NCBI RefSeq assembly: GCF_000801955.1
Contig: NZ_JSZO01000036.1
Span: forward strand, 41,255-105,254
From: Ralstonia sp. A12
GTDB lineage: Bacteria > Pseudomonadota > Gammaproteobacteria > Burkholderiales > Burkholderiaceae
Length of the DNA stretch: 64,000 nt
Direction: 5' to 3'
Below are positions 1 through 9,077 of this stretch, one piece after another; position 1 is the stretch's first letter; every line of letters begins with the position of its first letter. A program made the translations under genes and the position numbers. Below the pieces are notes generated by a model that had not been told where the DNA came from, did no database searches, and worked only from the letters and a program-made list of their open reading frames with translations.

Positions 1-283
1 TGTGCGGCGGCGTGATCTTGCCCGGATTGATCGTGTTCAGGTACAGCGCGAAGGTCTTGTCGGTCTCTTCATGCAGCAGGTAGCGGCTGGCGGCATCCGC
101 ATCGTCAGAAGGCGGTGGCGGAAAGGCGTCGAAGGGGAACAGCGCTTCCTGCGCGGCCAGCTCCTGCAGCCGATCGGCAATGCGCGCGAGTGAGGTGTGC
201 GTGATGCCATCCTGCGCAGCAATGGCGCGGACGGCGATGAGGGTTTGACGGACCGCTTGGTCGCGTTGCTGGGTCAGGCTCAT
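1..283 (-). CDS. cysteine dioxygenase family protein (N-terminal part, runs off the window)
   Basis: The minus-strand frame opens with an ATG at 283 and is still open at base 1, giving 94 residues from MSLTQQRDQAVRQTL to YLNTINPGKITPPH. The last residues match the start of the cupin metal motif of cysteine dioxygenase-like proteins (PPHNHxxW), so the window cuts the gene just before its metal ligands. Members of this family oxidise cysteine or related thiols to sulfinates in the cytoplasm. The neighbouring rhodanese and PLP lyase genes suggest sulfur amino-acid breakdown. It diverges from the rhodanese gene, leaving about 160 bp for both promoters. The family call rests on recognition of a partial sequence; substrate is unknown. 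Confidence 0.6.
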   Translation of the reverse strand, partial: MSLTQQRDQAVRQTLIAVRAIAAQDGITHTSLARIADRLQELAAQEALFPFDAFPPPPSDDADAASRYLLHEETDKTFALYLNTINPGKITPPH

Positions 284-446
284 GGCGCGTCGGAGAGGGT
301 GAAGAGGCAGAGAGGAGACGCCCAGTGTAGGCCGTTGAACCCCCGCTACCAACGCAGCATCCTGCATATGCATAGACGCATCGGTTCGTTCTCGCGCGTG
401 GGGCGGTGTGCCTACCATGGGCCTTTCCGTTACGCGCGAGGCCCGC

Positions 447-2075
447 ATGTCTGTTCCTTCCATTGATGCCGTCACGTTGAAGGCGTGGCTCCACGACGGT
501 GCGGAGGTCGCGTTGTTCGATGTGCGCGAAGCCGGTGAATTTGGCGAGGGACATCTTTTTCTGGCAACGCCTGTTCCGTACAGCAGGCTGGAGATCGACG
601 GCGTGCGCCTTGCGCCCCGGCGCAATGTTCGGCTGGTGGTGACGGATGCTGATGGCGGGGCACTTGCCACGCTGGCTGCGCGGCGCTTGCTCGATCTCGG
701 CTACGAAAATGTGCACGTGCTTGAAGGTGGAAACGCTGCTTGGCAGGCCGCTGGGTTCTCGCTGTTCAAGGGCATCAACGTTCCGTCCAAGACGTTTGGT
801 GAACTGGCAGAGCTGGCCTATGACACGCCGCACATCACGGCGGGCGAGCTGGCGGCCTGGCAGCGCGAGCACAAGCGCCACGTGTTGCTGGATGGTCGCA
901 CCGTCGCCGAGTACCGCCGCATGACCATTCCCGGCGCCGTGGCTTGCCCGAACGGTGAACTGGCACTGCGCGCGCACGCGCTCATTCCGGATGACGACAC
1001 GCCGGTCGTCGTCAACTGCGCAGGCCGCACACGCAGCATCATCGGTGCACAGACGCTGCGCAATCTGGGGTTGCCCAACCCGATCTATGCGCTGGAGAAC
1101 GGCACGCAAGGCTGGCAGTTGCACGGTCTGACGTTGGAGCACGGCGCCGACCGCTGCTACCCCGACACGATCGATGTGTCGGCACGCCGACGCGCGAAAG
1201 AGACCGTGGCTGCGTTGTCGCACCGCTTTGCCGTGTCGACGGTGACTGCAGCAGCGGTTCAAGCCGAGCGACAGCGCGGGGCGCGTACGGTCTTTCTGCT
1301 TGACCTGCGTACCGCTGACGCATTTGCACGCGGCAGCTTGCCTGGTGCCGCGCATGCGCCGGGTGGCCAGCTGCTGCAGGCCACAGACCAGTATGTCGGC
1401 GTGCGCGGCGCGTGGTTGATCGTCTTTGACGATGACGGTATCCGCGCGCCCGTAATCGCCAGTTGGCTGCATCAGATGGGGCACGACGCTGTCGTGTTGG
1501 AAGGTGGCCTGAGCGAAGCGAATGCCGCAGCACTGGCGACGGACGACGCGCAATGGCAGCCGGCTCCGCCCGTGGGCATTGATGCGGGCACGCTGCGCAA
1601 TGCTTTCGCGCACGGTGAGGCCGTGCTGTTCGACCTGCGCAGCAGCGCGGCCTATCGTACGGCGCATATCCCCGGCGCACGCTGGGCAACGCGGCGACAG
1701 TTACGCGATGTGCACGATGTGCGCGGCGCACACGTCGTGCTGGTTGACGATGAGGTTTCGGTCAGCGCGCTTGCCGCGGTGGATTTGCGCGAGCAGGGGG
1801 CGGTGTCTGTGCGGCGCCTTGAAGGTGGCGTTGCCGCGTGGCATGCCGCCGGGTATCCGCTTGAGGCAACACCAGCGTTGCCGACCGAGGCTGAACGCAT
1901 CGATTACCTCTTCTTCGTGCACGACCGGCACGACGGTAATCTGGATGCCGCACGTGGCTATCTCGCCTGGGAGATCGGGCTGGTGGCACAACTGGATGCA
2001 CAGGAGCGCGCGCTATTTGCGCTGGGCAGTCCTGATGCGCTCGCCAACGAACCGGCCGAGGTGGTGACTCAATGA
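447..2075 (+). CDS. four-domain rhodanese (sulfurtransferase)
   Basis: This 542-residue protein is built from four tandem rhodanese modules, seen as repeated VLEGG...AW blocks at the end of the domains. Rhodaneses move sulfane sulfur through an active-site cysteine. Only the second domain keeps a cysteine loop (NCAGRTRS, Cys191); the equivalent loops in domains 1, 3 and 4 read DADGG, DDDG and DDEV. Those three domains are therefore probably structural or substrate-binding. The ATG at 447 is preferred because the rhodanese homology begins there; an in-frame ATG at 408 would add 13 residues. The stop overlaps the next gene's start (ATGA), so the two are translationally coupled. The sulfur acceptor is not evident. 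Confidence 0.85.
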   Translation: MSVPSIDAVTLKAWLHDGAEVALFDVREAGEFGEGHLFLATPVPYSRLEIDGVRLAPRRNVRLVVTDADGGALATLAARRLLDLGYENVHVLEGGNAAWQAAGFSLFKGINVPSKTFGELAELAYDTPHITAGELAAWQREHKRHVLLDGRTVAEYRRMTIPGAVACPNGELALRAHALIPDDDTPVVVNCAGRTRSIIGAQTLRNLGLPNPIYALENGTQGWQLHGLTLEHGADRCYPDTIDVSARRRAKETVAALSHRFAVSTVTAAAVQAERQRGARTVFLLDLRTADAFARGSLPGAAHAPGGQLLQATDQYVGVRGAWLIVFDDDGIRAPVIASWLHQMGHDAVVLEGGLSEANAAALATDDAQWQPAPPVGIDAGTLRNAFAHGEAVLFDLRSSAAYRTAHIPGARWATRRQLRDVHDVRGAHVVLVDDEVSVSALAAVDLREQGAVSVRRLEGGVAAWHAAGYPLEATPALPTEAERIDYLFFVHDRHDGNLDAARGYLAWEIGLVAQLDAQERALFALGSPDALANEPAEVVTQ

Positions 2076-3295
2076 CCCGCGCATCCCACAACGTGCCGGA
2101 AGCGCTTGCCACGCGGATCATTCACGCAGGCAGCCCCCCGTTTGTCGACGGCACCGCACCCGTCAACGTGCCCATCGAGCGCACCAGTACCGTGCGCCAC
2201 GCCAGCACGGCCGCACAGCACGACGTGCATGCGCGCCGCAAGGCCGGCGAGAACATCGCCAGCTACGGCCGGCATGGCTCGCAAACGCACCGCGCATTGG
2301 AAGACGCACTGCTGGCGCTTGAAGGCGGCGTGCGCGCATTCCTGGTGCCGTCGGGCCTGTCGGCCATCGCGTTGACGTTTCTGGCGCTGCTCTCGCCCGG
2401 TGATCACGTGATCGTGACCGACAGCATCTACGCGCCTGTGCGCAGGCTGGACGCTGTGCTGCTGCAGCGACTGGGTATCGAGGTGTCTTACGTGGCGCCC
2501 AACGACGGCGGCCTTGAGGCAGCCATTCGGCCGCACACACGGTTGATCTATACGGAATCGCCCGGGTCGCTGCTGTACGAGATCTACGACCTGCAGGCCA
2601 TCGCCCGCGTGGCACAACGCCACGGCATCCCACTTGCGACGGACAACACCTGGGCATCGGGCATCCTGTTCCGTCCGCTGGATGCGGGTGCCGATGTTTC
2701 GGTGCTCGCCGCCACAAAATACGTGGCCGGGCATTCCGACGTGATGCTGGGCGCAGTGATTGCGCGCACGGAAGCGGTGGCTGCCCGCATTGCCGCCGCA
2801 CACGACGTGCTGGGCCTGACGATTGGCGCGGATGACGCCTACCTGGCCTTACGCGGTGTGCGCACGCTACCCGTGCGGATGGCGCAGCACCAGCGCAACG
2901 CAACGCGTGTCGCGCAGTGGCTGCAGACGCAACCGGGTGTCGGCCAGGTGTTCTATCCGGCGTTGCCGGAGGATCCCGGTCATGCGTTGTGGAAGCGCGA
3001 TTTCTCGGGCGCCAATGGGCTCGTTTCGTTTGTACTCAAGGACGCAGATCAAGCCGCAGCGGAGCGTATTTCCGATGCCTTGCAGCTGTTCGCCATCGGC
3101 GCTTCGTGGGGTGGCTACGAGAGCCTTGTCACCGTGGTGGCACCCGAGCGCCTGTCAGACCACGCGCAGTGGAGCCACGCCGGTGCCGTATTGCGCCTGC
3201 ACGTTGGCCTGGAGGATGCCGACGACCTGATCGCCGATCTGGAGCAGGCGCTGCAGCACGCCCCGGTGGGAGAGCTGCACGCCATCGGCGGATAG
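2072..3295 (+). CDS. metC: Cys/Met-metabolism PLP-dependent enzyme, cystathionine beta-lyase-like
   Basis: The 407-residue protein belongs to the Cys/Met PLP fold-type I family. It shows the YGRHGSQTHRALE substrate-loop region, the SGLSAI phosphate-binding loop, the TDNTW aspartate motif and the Schiff-base lysine in AATKYVAGHSD (Lys216). Such enzymes cleave cystathionine or related thioethers to homocysteine or cysteine, pyruvate and ammonia. Its ATG overlaps the rhodanese stop by four bases, so the pair probably acts together, for example with the rhodanese handling sulfur released here. Beta-lyase, gamma-lyase and gamma-synthase cannot be separated by eye; beta-lyase fits best. It converges on the ABC ATPase gene with only 7 bp between them. 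Confidence 0.8.
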   Translation: MTRASHNVPEALATRIIHAGSPPFVDGTAPVNVPIERTSTVRHASTAAQHDVHARRKAGENIASYGRHGSQTHRALEDALLALEGGVRAFLVPSGLSAIALTFLALLSPGDHVIVTDSIYAPVRRLDAVLLQRLGIEVSYVAPNDGGLEAAIRPHTRLIYTESPGSLLYEIYDLQAIARVAQRHGIPLATDNTWASGILFRPLDAGADVSVLAATKYVAGHSDVMLGAVIARTEAVAARIAAAHDVLGLTIGADDAYLALRGVRTLPVRMAQHQRNATRVAQWLQTQPGVGQVFYPALPEDPGHALWKRDFSGANGLVSFVLKDADQAAAERISDALQLFAIGASWGGYESLVTVVAPERLSDHAQWSHAGAVLRLHVGLEDADDLIADLEQALQHAPVGELHAIGG

Positions 3296-3302
3296 GGGAG
3301 GG

Positions 3303-4157
3303 TCAGACGGCAAACGCCGCGCTAGCAAAAGCGGCGTGCCACGGTGCGTGGGAAGGCGGTCGCGCCCCAGCATGACCCGACAGCGCGCGCGACAGAAACG
3401 CCCGTGTGCGCTCGCTGACCGGTGACGAGAACACTTGCTCGGCCGGGCCACGTTCCACCACCACACCGTGCTCGGTAAACACCACTTCATCGCTGATGGC
3501 GCGTGCGAAGGCCATTTCATGTGTCACCAGCACGCAGGTCAGTCCATCATCGACTAGCTCTCCGATCACGTTGAGCACCTCGCCCACGGTTTCCGGGTCG
3601 AGCGCCGAGGTCACCTCGTCAAACAGGATCAGCTCGGGCCGCATCGCCAGCGCGCGGGCAATCGCCACGCGTTGCTGCTGGCCGCCGGAAAGTTGCCCCG
3701 GATACGCACGCGCCTTGTCAGCCAGGCCGACTTTTCTGAGCAGGGCATGCGCGTCGGCTTCAGCCTCTTGCCGGGTCCGGCCCAGCACGCGCACGGGTGC
3801 GGCCGTCAGGTTGTCCAGCACGCTCAGGTGCGGAAACAGGTTGTACTGCTGGAACACGAAGCCGATGCGCTTGCGCAGGGCAATGGTGTCGGCCTCGGTG
3901 GCAAGTTGATCGACGCGGATGCCATCCACAGTCACGCTGCCCCGTTGCGGCCGAATGAGCCCGCTGATGCAGCGCAGGAGCGTCGATTTGCCCGAGCCGG
4001 ATGGCCCAATGATCGACACGGCCTGGCCCCGATGCACGTCGAGATCGATGCCGCGCAATACGGGCGTCGTGCCGAATGTCAGGTGCACATTGCGCAAGGC
4101 AACGAGCGGGGCGCCGGTGACGGGCACATCAAGGGGCAGCAGATCAGGCGACGACAT
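3303..4157 (-). CDS. polar amino-acid ABC transporter ATP-binding protein
   Basis: This 284-residue ATPase shows Walker A GPSGSGKST (residues 51-59), a Q-loop in FVFQQYNLFPH, the signature LSGGQQQR near 156-163, and Walker B with the catalytic glutamate in LILFDE near 176-181. The D-loop reads EVTSALDPE, with valine where most relatives have proline. It resembles GlnQ/HisP-type ATPases that energise uptake of polar amino acids. It is the last gene of a minus-strand set: binding protein, permease, permease, ATPase. Its start overlaps the end of the preceding permease by 14 bp. The neighbourhood suggests cystine or another sulfur amino acid as substrate, but this is inference. Confidence 0.9.
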   Translation of the reverse strand: MSSPDLLPLDVPVTGAPLVALRNVHLTFGTTPVLRGIDLDVHRGQAVSIIGPSGSGKSTLLRCISGLIRPQRGSVTVDGIRVDQLATEADTIALRKRIGFVFQQYNLFPHLSVLDNLTAAPVRVLGRTRQEAEADAHALLRKVGLADKARAYPGQLSGGQQQRVAIARALAMRPELILFDEVTSALDPETVGEVLNVIGELVDDGLTCVLVTHEMAFARAISDEVVFTEHGVVVERGPAEQVFSSPVSERTRAFLSRALSGHAGARPPSHAPWHAAFASAAFAV

Positions 4158-4827
4158 GGGCGCGCTCCAGGCGCCGGGTCAGGCGCGAAATCGGGTAGCA
4201 GTAGATGAAGAACAGGGCGAGCACGGTGAAGTAGGTGAGCACCGTAAACGGTGTACGGTTGACGGTATTGCTGGCGATCTGTGCGGTGTCGAGCAAGTCA
4301 TGCACGCCCACCAGCGAGGCCATTGCCGTGCCCATGGTGATGACCGCGTACAGGTTCATCCACGAGGGCAGCATGCGGCGCAGGCATTGCGGCAGCACGA
4401 TGCGCCAGAGGATGTCGCGACGCGTGAAGGCCAACGACGCTGCCGCTTCCCATTGCGTCGATGGAATCGACAGCACCGCGCCACGGAAGATTTCCGCCAC
4501 GTGGGCACTGGCCGGCAGCGCTAGCGCCAGCGTGACCTTGAACCAGTCGGGAAACGGAAACACATGCCCGCGCACCACGATCTCGAACGGCACCGCGTAA
4601 GCAATGCCGTACACAAGCACGAGCCAAGGCGCATTGCGGAAGGCGACGACGTAGCCGCCAGCAAGCCGCTGCAGCCAGCGCGCGGGCGACAGGTGCAGCG
4701 CACCGACGGACAGTCCAATCAAGGTGCCCAGCCCAACGGCAAGCAGGCTGATGCCGACATTGATACCAAGCCCACGTAGCAATGCCGGTGACCAATGCAG
4801 CAGTGTTGCGAGGAGGTTGTCAGGCAT
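4144..4827 (-). CDS. amino-acid ABC transporter permease
   Basis: The product (227 residues from the chosen ATG at 4827) is an inner-membrane permease of the HisM/GlnP family. It has several hydrophobic segments and an EAA loop, EAAASLAFTRRDILWRIVLP, that docks on the ATPase. The start at 4827 (MPDNLLATLL) is chosen because it gives the usual family N-terminus; further upstream the frame is cysteine-rich and overlaps the neighbouring permease. It overlaps that permease gene by 8 bp and the ATPase gene by 14 bp, which indicates one operon. It probably pairs with the other permease as a heterodimer. Confidence 0.88.
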   Translation of the reverse strand: MPDNLLATLLHWSPALLRGLGINVGISLLAVGLGTLIGLSVGALHLSPARWLQRLAGGYVVAFRNAPWLVLVYGIAYAVPFEIVVRGHVFPFPDWFKVTLALALPASAHVAEIFRGAVLSIPSTQWEAAASLAFTRRDILWRIVLPQCLRRMLPSWMNLYAVITMGTAMASLVGVHDLLDTAQIASNTVNRTPFTVLTYFTVLALFFIYCYPISRLTRRLERAHVVA

Positions 4828-5602
4828 GGGCGGATGCTCCCCCAACGGCATGGCTTGCGGTGCCGTAGCCTGGCATGCGCAGCCGGCGTTCGATCCATAC
4901 GCCTGCAGCGTGCACCGTATAGGTGACCACGCCATAGAACAGCAGCAACAGCACCATGCATTCGAGCACGTTGTCACGCTGGGTCCAGATCATGAGCGCG
5001 CTGTAGGTGATGTCGCCCACCGCAATGGCCGAGGCCAGCGAGGACGCCTTCACCAGTTCCACTGTGTTGTTCATCAACGAGGGCAGCGCAGCGCGAAACG
5101 CCAACGGAAGCTGCACGCGCCACAGCCGTTCTCGCGCGCTGAAGCCCAGTGAGGTTGCGGCCTCCAGCATGGCGGGCGGCACCGCCTCGATGCCGCCGCG
5201 CAGTGCCTCAGCATGAAAGGCCGCCTTATGCAGCGAGAGAATCGCCACCGCCCAGAAGAACGGCGTGAGCGGGTTGGTCAGATGCCATTGCGCCAGCGCT
5301 TGCGTGATGAGCGTGTTGACGACGAGGAACGCGCAGCACAACTGCACCAGCGTGGGCGTGTTGCGGGTGAGTTCCACAAAGCCCTGGGCCAGTTGCCCGA
5401 GGCGCCTGCGCGGTGAGATCAGCAAGCGCGCCAGCACCACCCCAAAAACCAGGCTCAATACCACGGTACTGAACATCACCAGCAGCGAGAGCCTGGCGCC
5501 TTGCAGCAGCGCGTTGCGTTCATAGGCTTCGGTCAGGAAGCCGTAGTCGAGGCCCGTATGGCGGACCAACGCGATCACGCGCAAGAACAGATCGTCAGCC
5601 AT
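4820..5602 (-). CDS. amino-acid ABC transporter permease
   Basis: The 260-residue product is the second integral membrane permease of the importer. It carries the EAA loop EAATSLGFSARERLWRVQLP and hydrophobic helices such as LSLLVMFSTVVLSLVFGVVL. A long hydrophilic N-terminus (MADDLFLRVIALVRHTGLDY) precedes the first helix. It lies 12 bp downstream of the binding-protein gene and overlaps the next permease by 8 bp. It is expected to form the membrane channel together with that second permease. The substrate cannot be read from the sequence. Confidence 0.88.
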   Translation of the reverse strand: MADDLFLRVIALVRHTGLDYGFLTEAYERNALLQGARLSLLVMFSTVVLSLVFGVVLARLLISPRRRLGQLAQGFVELTRNTPTLVQLCCAFLVVNTLITQALAQWHLTNPLTPFFWAVAILSLHKAAFHAEALRGGIEAVPPAMLEAATSLGFSARERLWRVQLPLAFRAALPSLMNNTVELVKASSLASAIAVGDITYSALMIWTQRDNVLECMVLLLLFYGVVTYTVHAAGVWIERRLRMPGYGTASHAVGGASAHA

Positions 5603-5614
5603 GCGAAGTACGGT

Positions 5615-6466
5615 TCAGCTACGGCCCGCCTTGGCGCTGACCTTTGCCGTGTCGTGCCACTCGACCAGCGCGGGCGACGGCGGCAGGATGCCGTTTTTCT
5701 TCTCGGTCTCGATCAGCCAGCCATCGCGATGCCAGCCTTGCACGATGCGGTCGAGCGCGGCCACGGTGTCGTTCTCCCCCTTGCGTGCCCAGATGACGGT
5801 GGGCGAGGGGATCAGGTCTGGGCCGACGATGCGGTAGTCCTTCCATTCCGGGTTGGTGCGCGGCAGCGGTTGCAGCAGCGTGGCGTCGTGCACCGCCGCG
5901 GCGCAGTTGTTGCCGCGCAGTGCCAGTAAGGACTCCGCCGGGCTCTTGAAGCCCTTGGGCGTGGCGCCGATGTCGGCTGCCAGCGGCCTGGTGTAGCTGC
6001 TGCCCTGCGACAGGCACACGTCCTTGCCCTTCAGGTCGCTCCACTTCTGTACGGGGCTGTCCTTTGGCACCAGCGCTACGCCGCCCACGCGGTAATAGGG
6101 TGAGGGCACGTGCGCCAGCAGTTCAGCGCGCTCAGGGTTCAGCTCCATCGAGGCAACGAGAATATCCACGCGCCCCTGCTGCAGGAACTGGATGCGGTTG
6201 GACGGCTGCACCTGCACCGTTTCCACCTCCACGCCCAGCCCGCGCCCAAGCGCTTGCGCCAGATCCACATTGAAGCCCGTCGCGCGCTGCGTGGCGGGAT
6301 CAATGGACCCGAACGGCCCGCCCGACAGCACTACACCCACCACCAGCTTCTTGCGTTGCTGGACTTTGTCGAGCGTGGCATCGGCAGAGGCGGCGGTTGA
6401 TGCAAGCAGCGTGGCAGCCGCCAACACAGTGGGAGCAAAACGGAACCAGTGGGAATGAGCAGACAT
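5615..6466 (-). CDS. amino-acid ABC transporter periplasmic substrate-binding protein
   Basis: This 283-residue protein begins with a typical signal peptide, with a hydrophobic stretch over residues 11-25 and likely cleavage after the ASA at about 28. The mature part has the family-3 solute-binding pattern: LVVGVVLSGGPFG, GFNVDLAQALG, and the DLKGKDVCLSQGSSY hinge region. It would capture the ligand in the periplasm and deliver it to the two permeases encoded downstream. It is the first gene of the minus-strand importer operon, so the operon promoter should lie just above 6466. Ligand is not known; context hints at a sulfur amino acid. Confidence 0.88.
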   Translation of the reverse strand: MSAHSHWFRFAPTVLAAATLLASTAASADATLDKVQQRKKLVVGVVLSGGPFGSIDPATQRATGFNVDLAQALGRGLGVEVETVQVQPSNRIQFLQQGRVDILVASMELNPERAELLAHVPSPYYRVGGVALVPKDSPVQKWSDLKGKDVCLSQGSSYTRPLAADIGATPKGFKSPAESLLALRGNNCAAAVHDATLLQPLPRTNPEWKDYRIVGPDLIPSPTVIWARKGENDTVAALDRIVQGWHRDGWLIETEKKNGILPPSPALVEWHDTAKVSAKAGRS

Positions 6467-6555
6467 GGCGTGCGACAGATTGTTTCTGAGGCAACCATTG
6501 TGGGAGACGCTCGTCGTGCGGCGAACGAATAAAAACCGGAAACGTTATGCAGCGC

Positions 6556-7683
6556 TCACGGTTTCTGCGGGCCAAGCCGTGCTCGCCAGGCATGCTGCTG
6601 GCTGTGCATCCAGTCGAGGGTCTTGCGGCCCAGCGCAATGGATGGCAGTTCGATATAGCGATGCAGCAACGCTGCCAGCACAAGCGTCAACGCAAGGTTG
6701 ACGGCAAACAGCATGAGCTGCGTAGTGATCCACTCTGGCGCGAGCACGCCCACCAGCCGATGCATGGTCTCGATCACGCTTGGGTGAACGAGGTAGAGCG
6801 CGTACGACAGCTCACCCAGCCAGACCGCCACGCGCGGCACACGCAGTGCACCACAATGCTCCATCGCCACCAGGCCGATCAGTAACGCACCTGCAGGCAG
6901 GCCGCGTGCGAGCAGATCAAACCTGGGTACCGGCCCAATGACCGAGACGATGAAGATGCAGAGGCCTACCGCAAACAGCATACGAGCCACAACGGGTGTC
7001 AGGCGGTGCCGATGTTCCGCATACACCCACGCCAGTCCCGCCCCCAGCAGGAACTCGAGCACGAGCGGGTTGGCGGCCATTGCCTGCATGGGTGTGGCCC
7101 AGTCGTAGAGCGCTTCCGGGTTGCGCAGTACTACGCCGCTGTGCCAGAACGGCACGATGATGGTCGTGATGAACAACGCCAGCGCGACCAGCCACAGCGC
7201 ACGCCTGCCGAACAGCGCGAGCCCCAGCGCGCACAGCGCATAGAAAAACGCCTCGTAGTTGAGCGACCAGCCGACGTAGAGCGCGGGATAGCCAAAGTAA
7301 GGTGCATCCACATTGGCCTGCGGCAGGAAGGCGAGCGAACTGAGCAGCACGCCTGCCGACACCGGATTGAGCCACGTGGAATGCAGAACCGACATGAACC
7401 AGTACGGTGGCGCCAGCCGGAATGCGCGTTTGACGAGAAATTCACCGGGCGTCTCGGGACCCTTGGAGCCCAGGATGGCGACCCACGCAATGATGAAGCC
7501 ACTGATGACGAAGAAGACATCCACCCCCACGTGCCCGCGCTTGATCACATGCGTGGTCAGCCACGCGAGGGCAGGGATATCGGCATGCGCGAGCGCCAGG
7601 CCCGAATGGAACACCACGACGTAGAGCGCGGCAAAACCCCGCAGCGCCTGGATGCTTTGAAGAGAAGAGGAAGAACGGTTCAC
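6556..7683 (-). CDS. acyltransferase family 3 integral membrane protein
   Basis: The 375-residue product is a polytopic acyltransferase-3 family protein, with about ten hydrophobic segments. The N-terminus is diagnostic: LQSIQALRGFAALYVVVFHSG contains the conserved arginine and the histidine of the active site, followed by GVDVFFVISGFIIAW. The C-terminal half has GELSYALYLVHPSV, another family signature. Such proteins O-acylate extracytoplasmic sugars, lipids or glycopeptides. No glycosyltransferase or polysaccharide genes flank it, so the acceptor is unknown. It is monocistronic on the minus strand between the ABC importer and the ECF sigma gene. Confidence 0.85.
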   Translation of the reverse strand: MNRSSSSLQSIQALRGFAALYVVVFHSGLALAHADIPALAWLTTHVIKRGHVGVDVFFVISGFIIAWVAILGSKGPETPGEFLVKRAFRLAPPYWFMSVLHSTWLNPVSAGVLLSSLAFLPQANVDAPYFGYPALYVGWSLNYEAFFYALCALGLALFGRRALWLVALALFITTIIVPFWHSGVVLRNPEALYDWATPMQAMAANPLVLEFLLGAGLAWVYAEHRHRLTPVVARMLFAVGLCIFIVSVIGPVPRFDLLARGLPAGALLIGLVAMEHCGALRVPRVAVWLGELSYALYLVHPSVIETMHRLVGVLAPEWITTQLMLFAVNLALTLVLAALLHRYIELPSIALGRKTLDWMHSQQHAWRARLGPQKP

Positions 7684-7773
7684 GCTGGATTGGACGCCGG
7701 CAGCGCAACGGAGGTCACGCCGTCGTTAGAGGATAGGCAACCCAACCCTGTCAGCAAGCTGCGTGCCGCGTAC

Positions 7774-9057
7774 CTACTGTGCGATGACGCACTTTGCCGC
7801 GCGCTCCAGCAGCAGTGCACGTTCCTGCCGGTTATGTGCCAGGGCAGCGGCGCGTTCGTACTCGGTGCGAGCTTCGTCCAACCGGTTGAGCCGCGCCAGA
7901 AAATCCGCACGTACGCTGGGTAGCAAGTGGTAGTTGCGCAGCGCAGGCTCGGCGGACAGCGTATCGACAATCTCAAGCCCTGCAGCCGGGCCATATGCCA
8001 TGGCAACGGCCACGGCGCGGTTGAGTTCAACAACCGGTGACGGCGCGACTTGCGCGAGCGCGTCGTACAGCGCGGCGATGCGGGTCCAGTCCGTCTGGTC
8101 TGCTGTGCGGGCGCTGGCATGGCAAGCGGCAATCGCGGCCTGCAGGCCGTATGGCCCAAGGCCACGCCTGCAGGCTTCCGCCTGAGCGAGGGCCGCGAAG
8201 CCGCGCTGGATGAGCAGGTAATCCCACCGGCTGCGGTCCTGCTCCATCAGCAGGATGGGGCGTCCGCCAGGGCCCACGCGTGTACGCAGGCGCGAGGCCT
8301 GCAACTCCATCAGTGCAAGCAGGCCGAGCACTTCCGGCTCGTGTGGCATCAGCCCCGCGAGGATGCGGCCCAGGCGCTGCGCTTCTTCGCACAGCGTGGG
8401 GCGCGTCCAGTCATCCCCTGAGGTGGCGGCATAGCCTTCGTTGAAGATGAGGTAGATCACCTGCAACACTGCTGACAGCCGCTCCGCCAGTTGATCAGGC
8501 TCGGGCAACTCGAATGGAACACGTGCGGCGGAGAGCGTCTTCTTCGCGCGCACGATGCGCTGTGCGACCGTGGGTTCAGGCACCAGAAACGCGCGGGCGA
8601 TCTCGTCGGTGGTCAGGCCGCCAAGCAGGCGCAATGTGAGTGCCACGCGGCCCTCATGCGGCAGCACCGGATGACAGGCGATGAACACCAGGCGCAGCAG
8701 GTCATCGCTGATGGCCCCGTCGCGCGCGGCTTCTGCATCGGCCTGGGTAAGCTCCTGTTCGATCTCCAGCTCGATGGCCAGCAGCGCATGCTTTTGCTTG
8801 GCAAGCGTGTGATGCCGCAGCCGGTCAATGGCGCGGTGCTTGGCGGTGGTTGTCAGCCAAGCCGCTGGGTTGTCAGGAATGCCCGACATTGGCCACCGCT
8901 CAAGTGCGGCGACCAGCGCATCCTGTGCCAGTTCTTCCGCCAGGCCCACGTCGCGCAGCAGGCGGGCGAGCCCGGCAATGATCTTGGCCGACTCGATGCG
9001 CCACACCGCATCAATCGTGCGGTGGATGGCGAGTGTTGCCTGGGTCGAATCGACCAT
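7774..9057 (-). CDS. ECF42-type RNA polymerase sigma factor with C-terminal TPR-like extension
   Basis: At 427 residues this is about twice the usual ECF length. The N-terminal third holds sigma region 2 (GLAEELAQDALVAALERWP) and region 4 (LTLRLLGGLTTDEIARAFLV). The remaining roughly 230 residues form a helical extension typical of this subgroup (COG4941), ending in repeats such as LDEARTEYERAAALAHN. ECF42 factors are known to be encoded beside DGPF/YciI proteins and to lack a classic anti-sigma factor; the extension is thought to regulate activity. Here the YciI partner lies 20 bp upstream in the same operon. The inducing signal is not evident. Confidence 0.85.
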   Translation of the reverse strand: MVDSTQATLAIHRTIDAVWRIESAKIIAGLARLLRDVGLAEELAQDALVAALERWPMSGIPDNPAAWLTTTAKHRAIDRLRHHTLAKQKHALLAIELEIEQELTQADAEAARDGAISDDLLRLVFIACHPVLPHEGRVALTLRLLGGLTTDEIARAFLVPEPTVAQRIVRAKKTLSAARVPFELPEPDQLAERLSAVLQVIYLIFNEGYAATSGDDWTRPTLCEEAQRLGRILAGLMPHEPEVLGLLALMELQASRLRTRVGPGGRPILLMEQDRSRWDYLLIQRGFAALAQAEACRRGLGPYGLQAAIAACHASARTADQTDWTRIAALYDALAQVAPSPVVELNRAVAVAMAYGPAAGLEIVDTLSAEPALRNYHLLPSVRADFLARLNRLDEARTEYERAAALAHNRQERALLLERAAKCVIAQ

Positions 9058-9077
9058 AGTGGATGCGCAAGCGTGGC

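Noticed and set aside
3314..3337. Hairpin ACGCCGC/GCGGCGT as terminator for the PLP lyase gene
   Set aside because: It has a 10-base loop and no T-run, and it lies inside the coding end of the convergent ATPase gene.
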